The position numbers were made by a program, and so were the translations under genes. Below are positions 10,857 to 18,907 of a stretch of DNA of 64,000 nucleotides, piece after piece. The DNA is from Halanaerobiaceae bacterium ANBcell28 (GTDB taxonomy: Bacteria > Bacillota > Halanaerobiia > Halanaerobiales > DTU029): contig JBBJJH010000014.1 of NCBI GenBank assembly GCA_037623315.1, forward strand, positions 36,462 through 100,461, written 5' to 3'. Each line of letters begins with the position of its first letter. Position 1 is the first letter of the stretch. The notes below the pieces were generated by a model. It was not told the origin of the DNA, ran no database searches, and worked only from the letters and a program-made list of their open reading frames with translations.

Positions 10857-11420
10857 TCACACCCCTAACTCACTTACAGGAATTTGCATTATATTATTTT
10901 TAAGAGAATCCAGTTTGTTTCTGAAACTACCATCTATAACCTTATCTCCAATTTTCACTATCATCCCAGCGATTATATCTGGATCCACCTTTTCTTTTAT
11001 AATTATTTCTTTTTTATCTAAAAGCTTATTTAATTTGCTTTGCAAGCTATCCTTGAGCTTTTTATTAAGCTCTATAGCTGAAATTACCTCTACTTCGATT
11101 ATATCTTTCTCTTTATTCACTAAATTAAAGAAATTTTTATATATTAGATCTATATACATTTCTCTTCTTCTATCAATTAAAAGCTTGATAAAGTTGCTAA
11201 TGTTTTTTGAAAGACTTTTAGTAAATATATCATCCACTGTCTTTTTCTTATCTTCAACACGAACACGGGGATGGGATAAAAATTTCTTTAAATCAGTATT
11301 GTCATTTAAAGTTTTTACAAAACTCTCCAATTCATCTCTGTACTGTATAAGAGAAGAGTTTTCTTTCCCTAAATCAAATAAAGCAACACTATACTTTTTC
11401 GCAATTTCATTTTCTATCAT
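10857..11420 (-). CDS. atpH: F-type ATP synthase delta subunit
   Basis: A 187-residue delta subunit that ties the top of F1 to the peripheral stalk. The N-terminal six-helix domain starts [13 protein letters not shown] and the C-terminal domain contains the family block [20 protein letters not shown]. The ATG overlaps the atpF stop by 4 bp, indicating translational coupling. Confidence 0.94.
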   Translation of the reverse strand: MIENEIAKKYSVALFDLGKENSSLIQYRDELESFVKTLNDNTDLKKFLSHPRVRVEDKKKTVDDIFTKSLSKNISNFIKLLIDRRREMYIDLIYKNFFNLVNKEKDIIEVEVISAIELNKKLKDSLQSKLNKLLDKKEIIIKEKVDPDIIAGMIVKIGDKVIDGSFRNKLDSLKNNIMQIPVSELGV

Positions 11421-11920
11421 TTGATTTCACCCAACTTAGCATGGTCAAGATTTTTTATGTACTCTTCCATTAGTTTTTCATGTTGTTTATCCTGTAATTT
11501 CTCCTGCATAAATTTAGCAGCAGCCATTAAGGAAATAGAAGCAACCTCTTGTCTTAACTGATTTAACGCCTCTTCTTTAGCCCGGGCAATTTCATCTTCA
11601 TTGCGTTCTCTAACACGAACAGCATCCTTCTTAGCCTCAGCAAGAATCTCCTCAGCTCTCTCTTTGGCCCTGTCTTCGGCCTCATCAATTATCTCCTGAG
11701 CTTTACTTCTAGCCTGAGCAATTTCCTGCTCGTATTTTCTCTTTAAAGCCATAGCTTCTTTCTTCTGCTCTTCCGCAGTTTTTAAATCTCCTTGAATTTT
11801 ATCAGACCTTTGATCAAGTATATTAGTAATTGGACCATAAAGATATTTCTTCAAAAGCCATAATATAAGTAGAAAGTTTACAACTGTAAAGAAGAACGTC
11901 ATCCAATTAATATCCATCAT
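11417..11920 (-). CDS. atpF: F-type ATP synthase b subunit
   Basis: A 167-residue peripheral-stalk subunit with one N-terminal membrane helix (about 5-25, FFFTVVNFLLILWLLKKYL), followed by a long charged coiled coil rich in Ala, Glu, Lys and Arg to the C-terminus. AGGAGGTGATG lies before the first of two adjacent ATG codons. It follows atpE only after an unusually long 334-nt gap. Confidence 0.95.
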   Translation of the reverse strand: MMDINWMTFFFTVVNFLLILWLLKKYLYGPITNILDQRSDKIQGDLKTAEEQKKEAMALKRKYEQEIAQARSKAQEIIDEAEDRAKERAEEILAEAKKDAVRVRERNEDEIARAKEEALNQLRQEVASISLMAAAKFMQEKLQDKQHEKLMEEYIKNLDHAKLGEIK

Positions 11921-12254
11921 AAAGCATCACCTCCTGGGTTAACTATTAGACTTGATTATTATCTAATGCTAAATACTAAAAAGAATTTATTTAGTAAAAA
12001 TTATAGCTTAATCACATCAAATTGCTAGTATTTTAAACATAAAGAAAAATTCTTAATAACTGCTTATATCTACTGACGACTTGTATTAATATTAATTATA
12101 AATACAAGTATTTTATAATAATTGTATTTATAATTATCTTAAGTGTTTAATATTAAACACTAGCAAGCTGTCATTGAATTTATACTTGATATAATGACAG
12201 CAAGCTAAATACTGTTTAATATTAAAATTATAATATCTGAAAATAATACAGACA
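11921..12254 (-). other. Structured, AT-rich non-coding spacer between atpE and atpF
   Basis: This 334-nt gap holds no credible frame. It contains three inverted repeats: ACTTGTATT/AATACAAGT (12079-12109), the perfect 20-bp palindrome AGTGTTTAATATTAAACACT (12142-12161) and CTGTCATT/AATGACAG (12168-12200). Flanking TAGCAAG and CAAGCTA copies extend the last one imperfectly. No T-tailed GC stem is present, so complete termination is unlikely; these stems could set relative atpE transcript level by processing or stability. Confidence 0.6.
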
Positions 12255-12527
<273 letters not shown>

Positions 12528-12551
12528 TCATAAGAAGTTATCTTTTTAAAA

Positions 12552-13220
12552 TTACTCATCATACTCTCTAGCAATTGATATATATGATATAGCTATCATA
12601 CCAAAAATCAAGGCTTGCACCAATCCAATAAAAAGATCAAAGAAAAGATGTACTGGTATCGGTATGAACCATGGTGCAGCCATATATAATAAAGTTATTA
12701 TAACTGTACCACCAACAATATTCCCAAAAAGCCTAAATGAATGAGAAATAGGCTTAGCTAATTCTGAAACAATATTTAAAGGAAATAAAAAAGGAATAGG
12801 TTCGGCAAAACCTTTAATATATCCCCAAGCTCCACTAGTCTCAACTCCATGGTAATGACTAACAACAAAAACAATTAGAGCTAAAGCAACAGTTATATTC
12901 ACATCACCTGTAGGATTAGGTACTAAAGGGATTAATCCAATTAAATTCGAGACACCAACATATATAAAAATGGTAGCTATAAACGGCAATAAGTTTCTTC
13001 CCTCACCTGGAATCATTGGTTCAATTTGATCCTCTATGCTGGAAATTAATAATTCAACAGCATTTTGTACACGCCCAGGTATAAGTTTCAAATCCTTAGT
13101 TACCATATTAGAAAAAAATACAAGCATCAAGACTACTACCCAACTTACAAAAAGAGTATTAGTTACAGGTAGATTAGGGTTGCCAAATAAGTAAAACAAT
13201 GTTCTAGGTCCAAGATCCAT
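12552..13220 (-). CDS. atpB: F-type ATP synthase a subunit
   Basis: The 222-residue stator channel subunit with about five hydrophobic segments. The essential Arg lies in PISHSFRLFGNIVGGTVII, the helix that faces the c-ring, and the C-terminal GLVQALIFGMIAISYISIA helix is also typical. It overlaps the upstream atpI stop by one base and precedes atpE by 39 bp. Confidence 0.95.
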   Translation of the reverse strand: MDLGPRTLFYLFGNPNLPVTNTLFVSWVVVLMLVFFSNMVTKDLKLIPGRVQNAVELLISSIEDQIEPMIPGEGRNLLPFIATIFIYVGVSNLIGLIPLVPNPTGDVNITVALALIVFVVSHYHGVETSGAWGYIKGFAEPIPFLFPLNIVSELAKPISHSFRLFGNIVGGTVIITLLYMAAPWFIPIPVHLFFDLFIGLVQALIFGMIAISYISIAREYDE

Positions 13221-13651
13221 TAATCCAAAACCCCTCCTTCCTCTTTACTTTTTTTTATAAACTTTTTTTCAAATCTTTCTTTTATTTCTTCTAAAAAGAC
13301 TGTAGCTATAATAGTAAATTTTAAAAGTAATAATCCAATCACTACAGCTATAAAATCTAAATCAGGGTTTTTATAAGAATTATACAAAAGTATAAAATAA
13401 ATAAAATATGTAATAATATAATTTCCAATAATAAATCGCCTTGCTTGATCTGCTTCCTTTTCTAAAGCTTTTATGATATTTAACTTCTTTAAGCGAAATA
13501 AGAAAAAACTAATTATTAAAGCCAGTAATAGGCCTTTAAAACTGGCGAATTCACCTGCTAATAAGGACCCTGCTAGTGGTATTAGCCCAATTTTAAAAGT
13601 TCTCTTTATAAAGAGTAATTCCACCTTATTTACATCTTGGTCAAATATCAT
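13220..13651 (-). CDS. atpI: ATP synthase subunit I
   Basis: A 143-residue hydrophobic protein with four predicted membrane segments in the position of AtpI, the small assembly factor for the c-ring. Sequence conservation in this family is low and the call leans on topology and context. I use the ATG at 13651, with AGGAGGG upstream; the longer frame begins at a TTG at 13675. The stop overlaps the atpB start. The 208 nt between this start and atpZ contain no recognisable gene. Confidence 0.75.
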   Translation of the reverse strand: MIFDQDVNKVELLFIKRTFKIGLIPLAGSLLAGEFASFKGLLLALIISFFLFRLKKLNIIKALEKEADQARRFIIGNYIITYFIYFILLYNSYKNPDLDFIAVVIGLLLLKFTIIATVFLEEIKERFEKKFIKKSKEEGGVLD

Positions 13652-13859
13652 GGGTATAGTTCCCTCCTGAATCAATCTATCATATTAGAATTTAAGAAAT
13701 TCAATTCACCATCTTAAGCTTAAAGTATAAATTCTTGAGGGCAGAAGATTATCCGCAGTCTATCAACTAGGCAATAATATTTATATTATATTAAATTAAA
13801 TATTATTAAATTAAATCAAATTAAATTAAATTATTTTATGTATGAATCATTACTGTTTT

Positions 13860-14114
13860 TTAATCTTTAAAAAATCTCGATAATAATTTATAAATTGAAT
13901 AAAAGCCGGCTAATACTCCTATTATAATTCCTATTATTTTAAATACAATTTCTCTACCTAATAAATTGTCCATAAAATAACCGAAAAAAAAGCCTAATCC
14001 AATATTCACAAGCATTGTAATCCCTAGGTGTGCAATCAATCCTAATGCATGAAAAATTTCTTTATAAGCATTTGCTTCCTTTTGTTTATTTTTATCATCC
14101 TGTTCACTAGACAT
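13860..14114 (-). CDS. atpZ: AtpZ/AtpI-type small membrane protein of the ATP synthase operon
   Basis: An 84-residue protein with a charged N-terminus and two membrane helices: HALGLIAHLGITMLVNIGLG with the GFFFGYFMDNLLG turn, then IIGIIIGVLAGFYSIYKLL. This is the AtpZ (F0F1-ATPase subunit, DUF-type) pattern seen as first gene in many atp operons, where it helps assembly or ion loading. It is the first gene after the riboswitch leader; the leader from terminator to start is about 200 nt. Confidence 0.85.
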   Translation of the reverse strand: MSSEQDDKNKQKEANAYKEIFHALGLIAHLGITMLVNIGLGFFFGYFMDNLLGREIVFKIIGIIIGVLAGFYSIYKLLSRFFKD

Positions 14115-14310
14115 TTTATTAAATGTCCTTTCTTAAATATTATAAACAATTAAATAGCAAAAAACAATATTTTTTATCAAGTCTGCAATGTTATTATACT
14201 CTGAATAATGTTATTTTAAACTTTGTATAAACTTATTTTAGCATTGAAAGAATAATGATAGTTTTTAAAGTTATTTATATTTCATATAGATGTGCTTCTA
14301 ATAAATATAA

Positions 14311-14336
14311 ATACACTACAGAAAACTGTAGTGTAT
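14311..14336 (-). terminator. Riboswitch expression-platform terminator
   Basis: ATACACTACAG-TTTT-CTGTAGTGTAT on the minus strand is a perfect 11-bp stem followed by TTATATTTATT. It lies about 35 nt after the c-di-AMP aptamer and before atpZ, the place expected for a terminator that ligand binding would favour. Confidence 0.75.
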
Positions 14337-14370
14337 AAAATACATACATCATTCAGCATCTGCCCTTTAA

Positions 14371-14479
14371 TAAGTCTACGAAGTTAGCTGTCGGGCTAGA
14401 AGTAAAGGTCTTCTTCTGATATGATATCAGATAAGCCCCAAAAATGGGTCCTCCGCTTCCACAAAAGGAATTCGACTCA
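14371..14479 (-). promoter_or_regulatory. Cyclic-di-AMP riboswitch (ydaO-yuaA type) leading the atp operon
   Basis: The minus strand carries the highly conserved halves of the ydaO aptamer: GCGGAGGACCCA...TTTGGGGCTTATC at the 5' side and TAGCCCGACAGCTAACTTCG followed by TAGAC at the 3' side. The closing P1 stem can be drawn as TGAGTC (14474-14479) with GACTTA (14371-14376). Ydao riboswitches bind c-di-AMP and usually switch genes off through a downstream terminator, here at 14311-14336. The only genes downstream on this strand are atpZ-atpC. A promoter sits immediately upstream. A short 61-codon frame crossing this element is not a gene. Confidence 0.93.
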
Positions 14480-14502
14480 GATATATTTTTTTATTCTTTT
14501 TT

Positions 14503-14531
14503 ATTAAATCATAATAATAGTCTAAAGTCAA
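14503..14531 (-). promoter_or_regulatory. Sigma-A-like promoter of the riboswitch-atp operon
   Basis: On the minus strand TTGACT (14526-14531) is separated by exactly 17 nt from TTTAAT (14503-14508). The riboswitch begins about 24 nt after the -10 box. Confidence 0.8.
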
Positions 14532-14640
14532 GTTATTGCACGTGTTAATAGTGCTATAAACAATATTTCTACTGTTCCACATGCAAGAGGATGTTAAGGG
14601 AGAAAAAATCATTCTTTAAAGTTGATAAAAAGCCAAAAAA

Positions 14641-15768
14641 TTAATTAATATTAGCAAGCAAGTGTTTCATTCGATATATATCATTTTGTGCTAAATTTAT
14701 CATACCCATTTCTTTAAACAAAACGGATCTTTGCCTTAGTGTATCAATTAGCCCCTGTTGGTCTTTTACCCGTTCAAATTCCTGAAGTGCATAGGCGAAA
14801 GTCTCTTGTGCCTTATCATAATTTTTAAGCATCATATTTGATAGAGCAATTTTATAATAATATGCACCAAGCTTTGGATCACTTTTAATTGCCTTAACAC
14901 ATTTATAAAAACACTCTATCGCATTTGTATATTCTCTTAATTGATAATAATTATTTCCGATAGCATCATTTATTGCGCTTAATTCCCCAAGATCATTACT
15001 GTTTTTATAAAATGATAAAACCTGCTTTAGATATTCAATCGCCTTTTTATATTCTTTTAATAAATAATATGTATTTGCTATATTAACCTTTGTTTTTATT
15101 GCTTGTTCCTTAAGACCTAAGTTACTCTCATATTTCTCACTTTCTTTGAATACCTCTATTGCTTTTTCGTAGTTTGCCTGTGCCAACTCTTGAACAGCTA
15201 AGTGGTTTAGTTCTTTTAGCAAATCTGCTATCTTTTTACTACTACTCATTTCTTCCTTTCCTTTCCTTTCATTTTTCATAATTTTTTCTAACAGTTTAAT
15301 TTCATATTTTAAAGCTTTTGCATCTTTTTCATTAGCAAAAGGCAGACAGGCTGCAAACAATTTTATAGCTTTTTTAAACTCTCTTTTTTTTTCATGCCTA
15401 ATAGCTAAGTTTTTTGACTTAATTAAAATATTGTTTAATAGTTCAGTGCTGTTTCTATTAATCGTCCCAGCCTTTTTATAAAAACGGCAAGAATCTGCTG
15501 CATTATTTATAGCTTCAATTAAATCGCCCTGAAGGATTGATAAATTTGCCATGTTATATAATGTTAGCGCCATACCCTCATAATATTTTATTTTCTCTGT
15601 TATCAGTAAAGCCTTACGATAATTTCTTTCTGCTGTAGTGTAATCATTATTATTTATAGCCCGAATAGCCCCAACATGTAAAGCCTTTATCTCATTTGCT
15701 ATTTCTTTAATAAGTATTTCATCCATATAACTTCGCTCCTTACTTAATCTCTTATATTTATTACTCAA
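14641..15768 (-). CDS. Tetratricopeptide-repeat protein, function unknown
   Basis: A 375-residue soluble protein with two blocks of TPR motifs: about 20-130 (AERNYRKALLITEKIKYYEG, ALTLYNMANLSILQGDLIEA) and about 180-365 (YEKAIEVFKESEKYE, IKTKVNIANTYYLLKEYKKA, IEYLKQVLSFYKNSNDLGEL, NAIGNNYYQLREYTNAIECF, ALSNMMLKNYDKAQETFAYA). A charged Lys/Glu linker joins them. There is no signal peptide or catalytic motif, so a scaffold or sensor role is likely. It is the last gene before the atp promoter and is separated by 250 nt, in which I see nothing, from the Lys-rich repeat gene upstream. Confidence 0.85.
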   Translation of the reverse strand: MSNKYKRLSKERSYMDEILIKEIANEIKALHVGAIRAINNNDYTTAERNYRKALLITEKIKYYEGMALTLYNMANLSILQGDLIEAINNAADSCRFYKKAGTINRNSTELLNNILIKSKNLAIRHEKKREFKKAIKLFAACLPFANEKDAKALKYEIKLLEKIMKNERKGKEEMSSSKKIADLLKELNHLAVQELAQANYEKAIEVFKESEKYESNLGLKEQAIKTKVNIANTYYLLKEYKKAIEYLKQVLSFYKNSNDLGELSAINDAIGNNYYQLREYTNAIECFYKCVKAIKSDPKLGAYYYKIALSNMMLKNYDKAQETFAYALQEFERVKDQQGLIDTLRQRSVLFKEMGMINLAQNDIYRMKHLLANIN

Positions 15769-16018
15769 ACTTCTCAGTTATTAGATAAGTTTTATAGTCT
15801 GCCTGCTTAGCCATTTGCTGAATGAACGTAAAAAAGCTCCAGCACCGCATGGAAGGCAATGAATGGTTAACAAAACACTGTGCAATCGTATAAGACCTAA
15901 TTAGTTTGTTTTTTTATTCAATGCCTGAAAGAGGAGGTGGAAGTTAGCTTTTTTCCGCGAATGAAGTTATGGCTAAGCAAACTTCATGCAGAAAATTCAA
16001 CTGCAAAGTTTGAGTTTA

Positions 16019-16660
16019 TCACTTTAGTTTAAGATCAAAAAGATTTAGCTTAAAAGAACTTTCTTTTATATTTACTTTTTTTAAGGTGTCACCCTTTATA
16101 GATTTATCTAATTGGAGATTAAATAAATCTTTTTTCCATTTCTGTTTTTCTATAGTACTTGATCGAAAACTATCTTCCATATCACTGTTGCTTGAACCTT
16201 TATCTTTATTGTTTTTATGTCTAATTTTATATATTAAATCATCTGTATACTCTTCTCTTTTTTTCAAATAATCTTTTAGATCTTTTCTTATTTGTTGATA
16301 GTAAGTAAGGTTATTTGTTTTATTAATATCCATAAGTTTATTATCTTTATCTAATTTATCTTTATCTAATTTATCTTTATCTAGCTTATCTTTATCTAGT
16401 TTATCTTTATCTAGTTTATCTTTATCTAGTTTGAGTTCACTATAATCTTTTTCACTGTTTTTTAACTTCTCCGTTTTATCTACAATGATTTCTTCAAGAG
16501 ATAGCTCTTCATATTTTATAATAGAAGTATAATCAGATTCTTCATTGATGCTTTCTTCATAATTTTGATTTAAAAAAATAGATTTCTCTAATAACTCTTC
16601 TGGTAATAAGTACTGATCATCAGCTATATTATCTTTCTTCTTTGCTTTCTTTTTTTTCAT
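16019..16660 (-). CDS. Lys/Asp-rich low-complexity protein with KLDKD repeats
   Basis: A 213-residue, extremely hydrophilic protein with a Lys-rich start (MKKKKAKKKDN). Six tandem copies of a five-residue unit (KLDKD) occupy about residues 77-108, and the C-terminal half is Lys-rich with two similar FNLQLD/FDLKLK endings. No family is recognised; predicted disordered. An ATG with AGGGTGA upstream and a terminator between it and the preceding gene suggest real expression, but the composition makes the coding call less certain than for its neighbours. Confidence 0.6.
   Translation of the reverse strand: MKKKKAKKKDNIADDQYLLPEELLEKSIFLNQNYEESINEESDYTSIIKYEELSLEEIIVDKTEKLKNSEKDYSELKLDKDKLDKDKLDKDKLDKDKLDKDKLDKDNKLMDINKTNNLTYYQQIRKDLKDYLKKREEYTDDLIYKIRHKNNKDKGSSNSDMEDSFRSSTIEKQKWKKDLFNLQLDKSIKGDTLKKVNIKESSFKLNLFDLKLK
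16341..16430. repeat. Six tandem 15-bp units
   Basis: Six consecutive copies of a 15-bp unit (plus strand TTATCTTTATCTAAT and variants ending AGC or AGT) encode the KLDKD repeats. The unit keeps the frame, so copy number can change by slippage without frameshift. Confidence 0.95.
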
Positions 16661-16678
16661 ATGATTTCACCCTAATAA

Positions 16679-16700
16679 GAGGCAGGATATTCCCTGCCTC
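16679..16700 (-). terminator. Stem-loop after the 206-aa paralogue
   Basis: GAGGCAGG-GAATAT-CCTGCCTC on the minus strand, a perfect 8-bp GC-rich stem followed by TTATTAG. The weak T tail suggests partial termination before the Lys-rich gene. Confidence 0.65.
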
Positions 16701-16723
16701 CTTACTTTTATTTTGATTGGACT

Positions 16724-17344
16724 TTAATAATTTTCTGAATCATCATTATCTTCAGCTGTACTAGTTCTCTGTTTCTCTAAAGCTAGTTCTGCTTTTTTAA
16801 GTTTAGGTTCCATTTCCATCTGCATTGCTTCTGATCTCATATCCATTAATCTCTGCAAAATTGTATTGGGAGGAACTGGTACAAGTCTAGTACGAAGTAA
16901 ACTTGAACCCTCTGCTGTATAATTATATTTACTGGAATATGTAGCATCTACTGGAGTTGTTGTCACCATTGTACCAGCACTATTCCTCCACCAATGTGTC
17001 CTATTGCTGCGTGTTGTCCTGGTATTATCGATATCTTGTGACATTGAAATATCTAACTTGACTTCAATTATTGTTTCAGCGAACTGATAAAAAGTAGGTT
17101 GAAATCCTGCACCTATCATCGAAGTACGAATTTCCTCTGGTCTTGAACTTTCTTCAAGGGCCAATTCACCACTATCATCAATAATATTTGGTATATAGAC
17201 AGGAGCTTTCTTTTTATCCCCCATTATTTTAAGTATTTCAACACTTTCCCGGTCCAATTTGTATTGACTCTTAGCAATCGCTGAAGCTAATTGATAAACC
17301 ATTTCAGGAAAGGGAACATCAAGTAATTTCTGACCAACACTCAT
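16724..17344 (-). CDS. Uncharacterised protein, paralogue 3 of the shared-core family
   Basis: A 206-residue protein close in sequence and plan to its upstream neighbour. Shared blocks are a helical start with QLASAIAKSQYKLDRESVEI, then MIGAGFQPTFYQFAETIIEV followed by KLDISM, then DATYSSKYNYTAEGSSLLRT followed by RLVPVPP, and a charged C-terminal helix of about 45 residues. There is no signal peptide or membrane segment. The alternating strand pattern suggests a beta-sandwich. Weak resemblance to DUF2589-type proteins is possible, but I cannot name a family with confidence. The central segment differs most between paralogues (a Trp-Trp containing loop here). Confidence 0.8.
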   Translation of the reverse strand: MSVGQKLLDVPFPEMVYQLASAIAKSQYKLDRESVEILKIMGDKKKAPVYIPNIIDDSGELALEESSRPEEIRTSMIGAGFQPTFYQFAETIIEVKLDISMSQDIDNTRTTRSNRTHWWRNSAGTMVTTTPVDATYSSKYNYTAEGSSLLRTRLVPVPPNTILQRLMDMRSEAMQMEMEPKLKKAELALEKQRTSTAEDNDDSENY

Positions 17345-17366
17345 AAGCCCACCTCACTTATATATA

Positions 17367-17422
17367 TTTATCCGATACTAACTGCCACTAAAACCCCCTC
17401 TGAAACTAAGAACTCATTTTAT
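17367..17422. repeat. Two-block dispersed intergenic element, copy A
   Basis: Block 1 TTTATCCGATACTAACTGCC and block 2 GAAACTAAGAACTCATTTTA lie 14 nt apart. Both blocks recur, in the same order, at 36884-37016 with 89 nt between them. Confidence 0.65.
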
Positions 17423-17423
17423 C

Positions 17424-18026
17424 TTATTCATCGTTTCCATTTCCCTCTGCTAGTATTTCTTCTTCCTTGTCTTTCATATCTTCAGCAATCTCCTTACGAT
17501 TTTGTTCTAATCTTAATTCAGCCTCTTTTAATTTTAAAGCAAACTCTTGTTGTTGCCATTCAGCCTTCATCTCAAGTATTCTTTGTAAATAGCTATTTGG
17601 AGGTAAAGGGGTTATCTTCGTTCTAAGCAAACTAGAACCCTCCACGCTATAGGAATACTTTGATGAATAAGATGCATTAACAGAAGCAGCAAATGGTCCC
17701 CATCCAGCAGAGGCTTCAGCAGAAACAGAAGACTCTGTAGTCTTGTTCATTGTGATAGCCATCTTAACCTCAATAATTGTATCTGTAAATTGATAAAATG
17801 TTGGTTGAAAGCCAGCACCAAGTAATGAAGTTGTATAATCCTTTTCTTCTTCCAAATTACTTAAATCAGGCAAGGTAATCGGAGCAAGTTCTTTATCACC
17901 CATAAATTGAGCAATTTTACAGCTAACCTGATCCAGTTTGTATTGACCCTCAGCAATCGCAGTTGCCAACTTTAAAACCATTTCTGCAAAAGGAACATTC
18001 AATAATTCTTGACCTACATCTCCCAT
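17424..18026 (-). CDS. Uncharacterised protein, paralogue 2 of the shared-core family
   Basis: A 200-residue protein. N-terminal helix with KLATAIAEGQYKLDQVS, then LLGAGFQPTFYQFTDTIIEV followed by KMAITM, then NASYSSKYSYSVEGSSLLRT followed by KITPLPP, then a C-terminal charged coiled coil (about 145-200). These blocks align one-to-one with the 206-residue neighbour and, more loosely, with the C-terminal half of the DUF4332/PASTA protein at 18907-19959. The ATG has GGGAGGAAA upstream, 29 bp after the coiled-coil gene. Function unknown. Confidence 0.82.
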   Translation of the reverse strand: MGDVGQELLNVPFAEMVLKLATAIAEGQYKLDQVSCKIAQFMGDKELAPITLPDLSNLEEEKDYTTSLLGAGFQPTFYQFTDTIIEVKMAITMNKTTESSVSAEASAGWGPFAASVNASYSSKYSYSVEGSSLLRTKITPLPPNSYLQRILEMKAEWQQQEFALKLKEAELRLEQNRKEIAEDMKDKEEEILAEGNGNDE

Positions 18027-18055
18027 CTTTTTTCCTCCCTTAAATTTATTTTAAT

Positions 18056-18907
18056 TTAATTTTCTAACTCTTTAGGAATTGCCCTAATTGAAAACTTCAG
18101 ACTACTTAAGGTTTCTTCTCCTTTTGCAGATATTTTAGGAGCAATAAAAGATATTCCCCCATCATCCTTATTTTTACTAAGTTCAACCTTAAGGTCTACA
18201 TCCAGCTCACCAATAACATAATTAACGGAATTATCCGATTTGTTTACTTGAGCATTAAAATTATCAATTGTACTATGAATATACGTTGAAAAACCTTCTG
18301 GATCAAAACTTAGTTTCAGTTTTTCATTCAGATTCTGTAACTCTTGATAATATGATCTTTTTAATTCCTGTTCCGCTATATAAAGTTTAGATAGTTCGTT
18401 TTTTTCTTTTTCTAAATGCTCATGTCTTTGTCTCAACGATATATATTGAGAATTCAAATCAATAAAGTCTTCTCTCTTCCTAATTAATTGTCTCTCTGAG
18501 AAGTTATACTTGTGTCTTAAATGCTCCAACTCTTCTATTAATTCTTTATCAAGATTTGAATTTAAAGCTAAATCCTCTATTTTTTCTTGTAATTCTATAA
18601 TTTCGGCTTCTTTCTCATTAATTATGCCATCTTTAAGTTTATTAAGTTCAACATTAGTAGATTTAAGACTCTCTATATCTGATTTTAAATTATTTATCAC
18701 AGTTTCTTGATTTCTAAGTTCAGATTGAAAATTATCCCGGTCTTTTTTTATTTCTAAGATTTCCTTGCTTAATTCATCTATATATATATCTTTATCCCTT
18801 ATAAGTTTTTCCATATTATCTATTTTAGAGGTAAAATCTAATTCTCTTTTTTTCAATCCATCTATTTCAATTTTGGGAACTACAGTTAATTTTCCATCTC
18901 GTAACAT
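18056..18907 (-). CDS. Coiled-coil protein with C-terminal beta-rich domain
   Basis: 283 residues: a long heptad-rich coiled coil from about 15 to 200, then a small C-terminal domain (about 205-283). The latter reads VIGELDVDLKVELSKN, then ISFIAPKISAKGEETLSSLK followed by FSIRAIP. That pattern (an L-D-V-D-L-K-V strand, a loop, an S-L-K-F-R-P ending) resembles trypsin-co-occurring (trypco2-like) domains described in bacterial conflict operons, and also echoes the final strand of the neighbouring paralogues. This is by eye only. Its ATG shares one base with the stop of the upstream gene, so the two are translationally coupled. Confidence 0.78.
   Translation of the reverse strand: MLRDGKLTVVPKIEIDGLKKRELDFTSKIDNMEKLIRDKDIYIDELSKEILEIKKDRDNFQSELRNQETVINNLKSDIESLKSTNVELNKLKDGIINEKEAEIIELQEKIEDLALNSNLDKELIEELEHLRHKYNFSERQLIRKREDFIDLNSQYISLRQRHEHLEKEKNELSKLYIAEQELKRSYYQELQNLNEKLKLSFDPEGFSTYIHSTIDNFNAQVNKSDNSVNYVIGELDVDLKVELSKNKDDGGISFIAPKISAKGEETLSSLKFSIRAIPKELEN

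Noticed and set aside
14427..14612. 61-codon minus-strand frame
   Set aside because: It overlaps the promoter and the conserved 5' half of the c-di-AMP aptamer, and has no protein-like pattern or good ribosome site.
16341..16430. Possible CRISPR-like array of short repeats
   Set aside because: Units are 15 bp with no spacers; they are an in-frame coding minisatellite.
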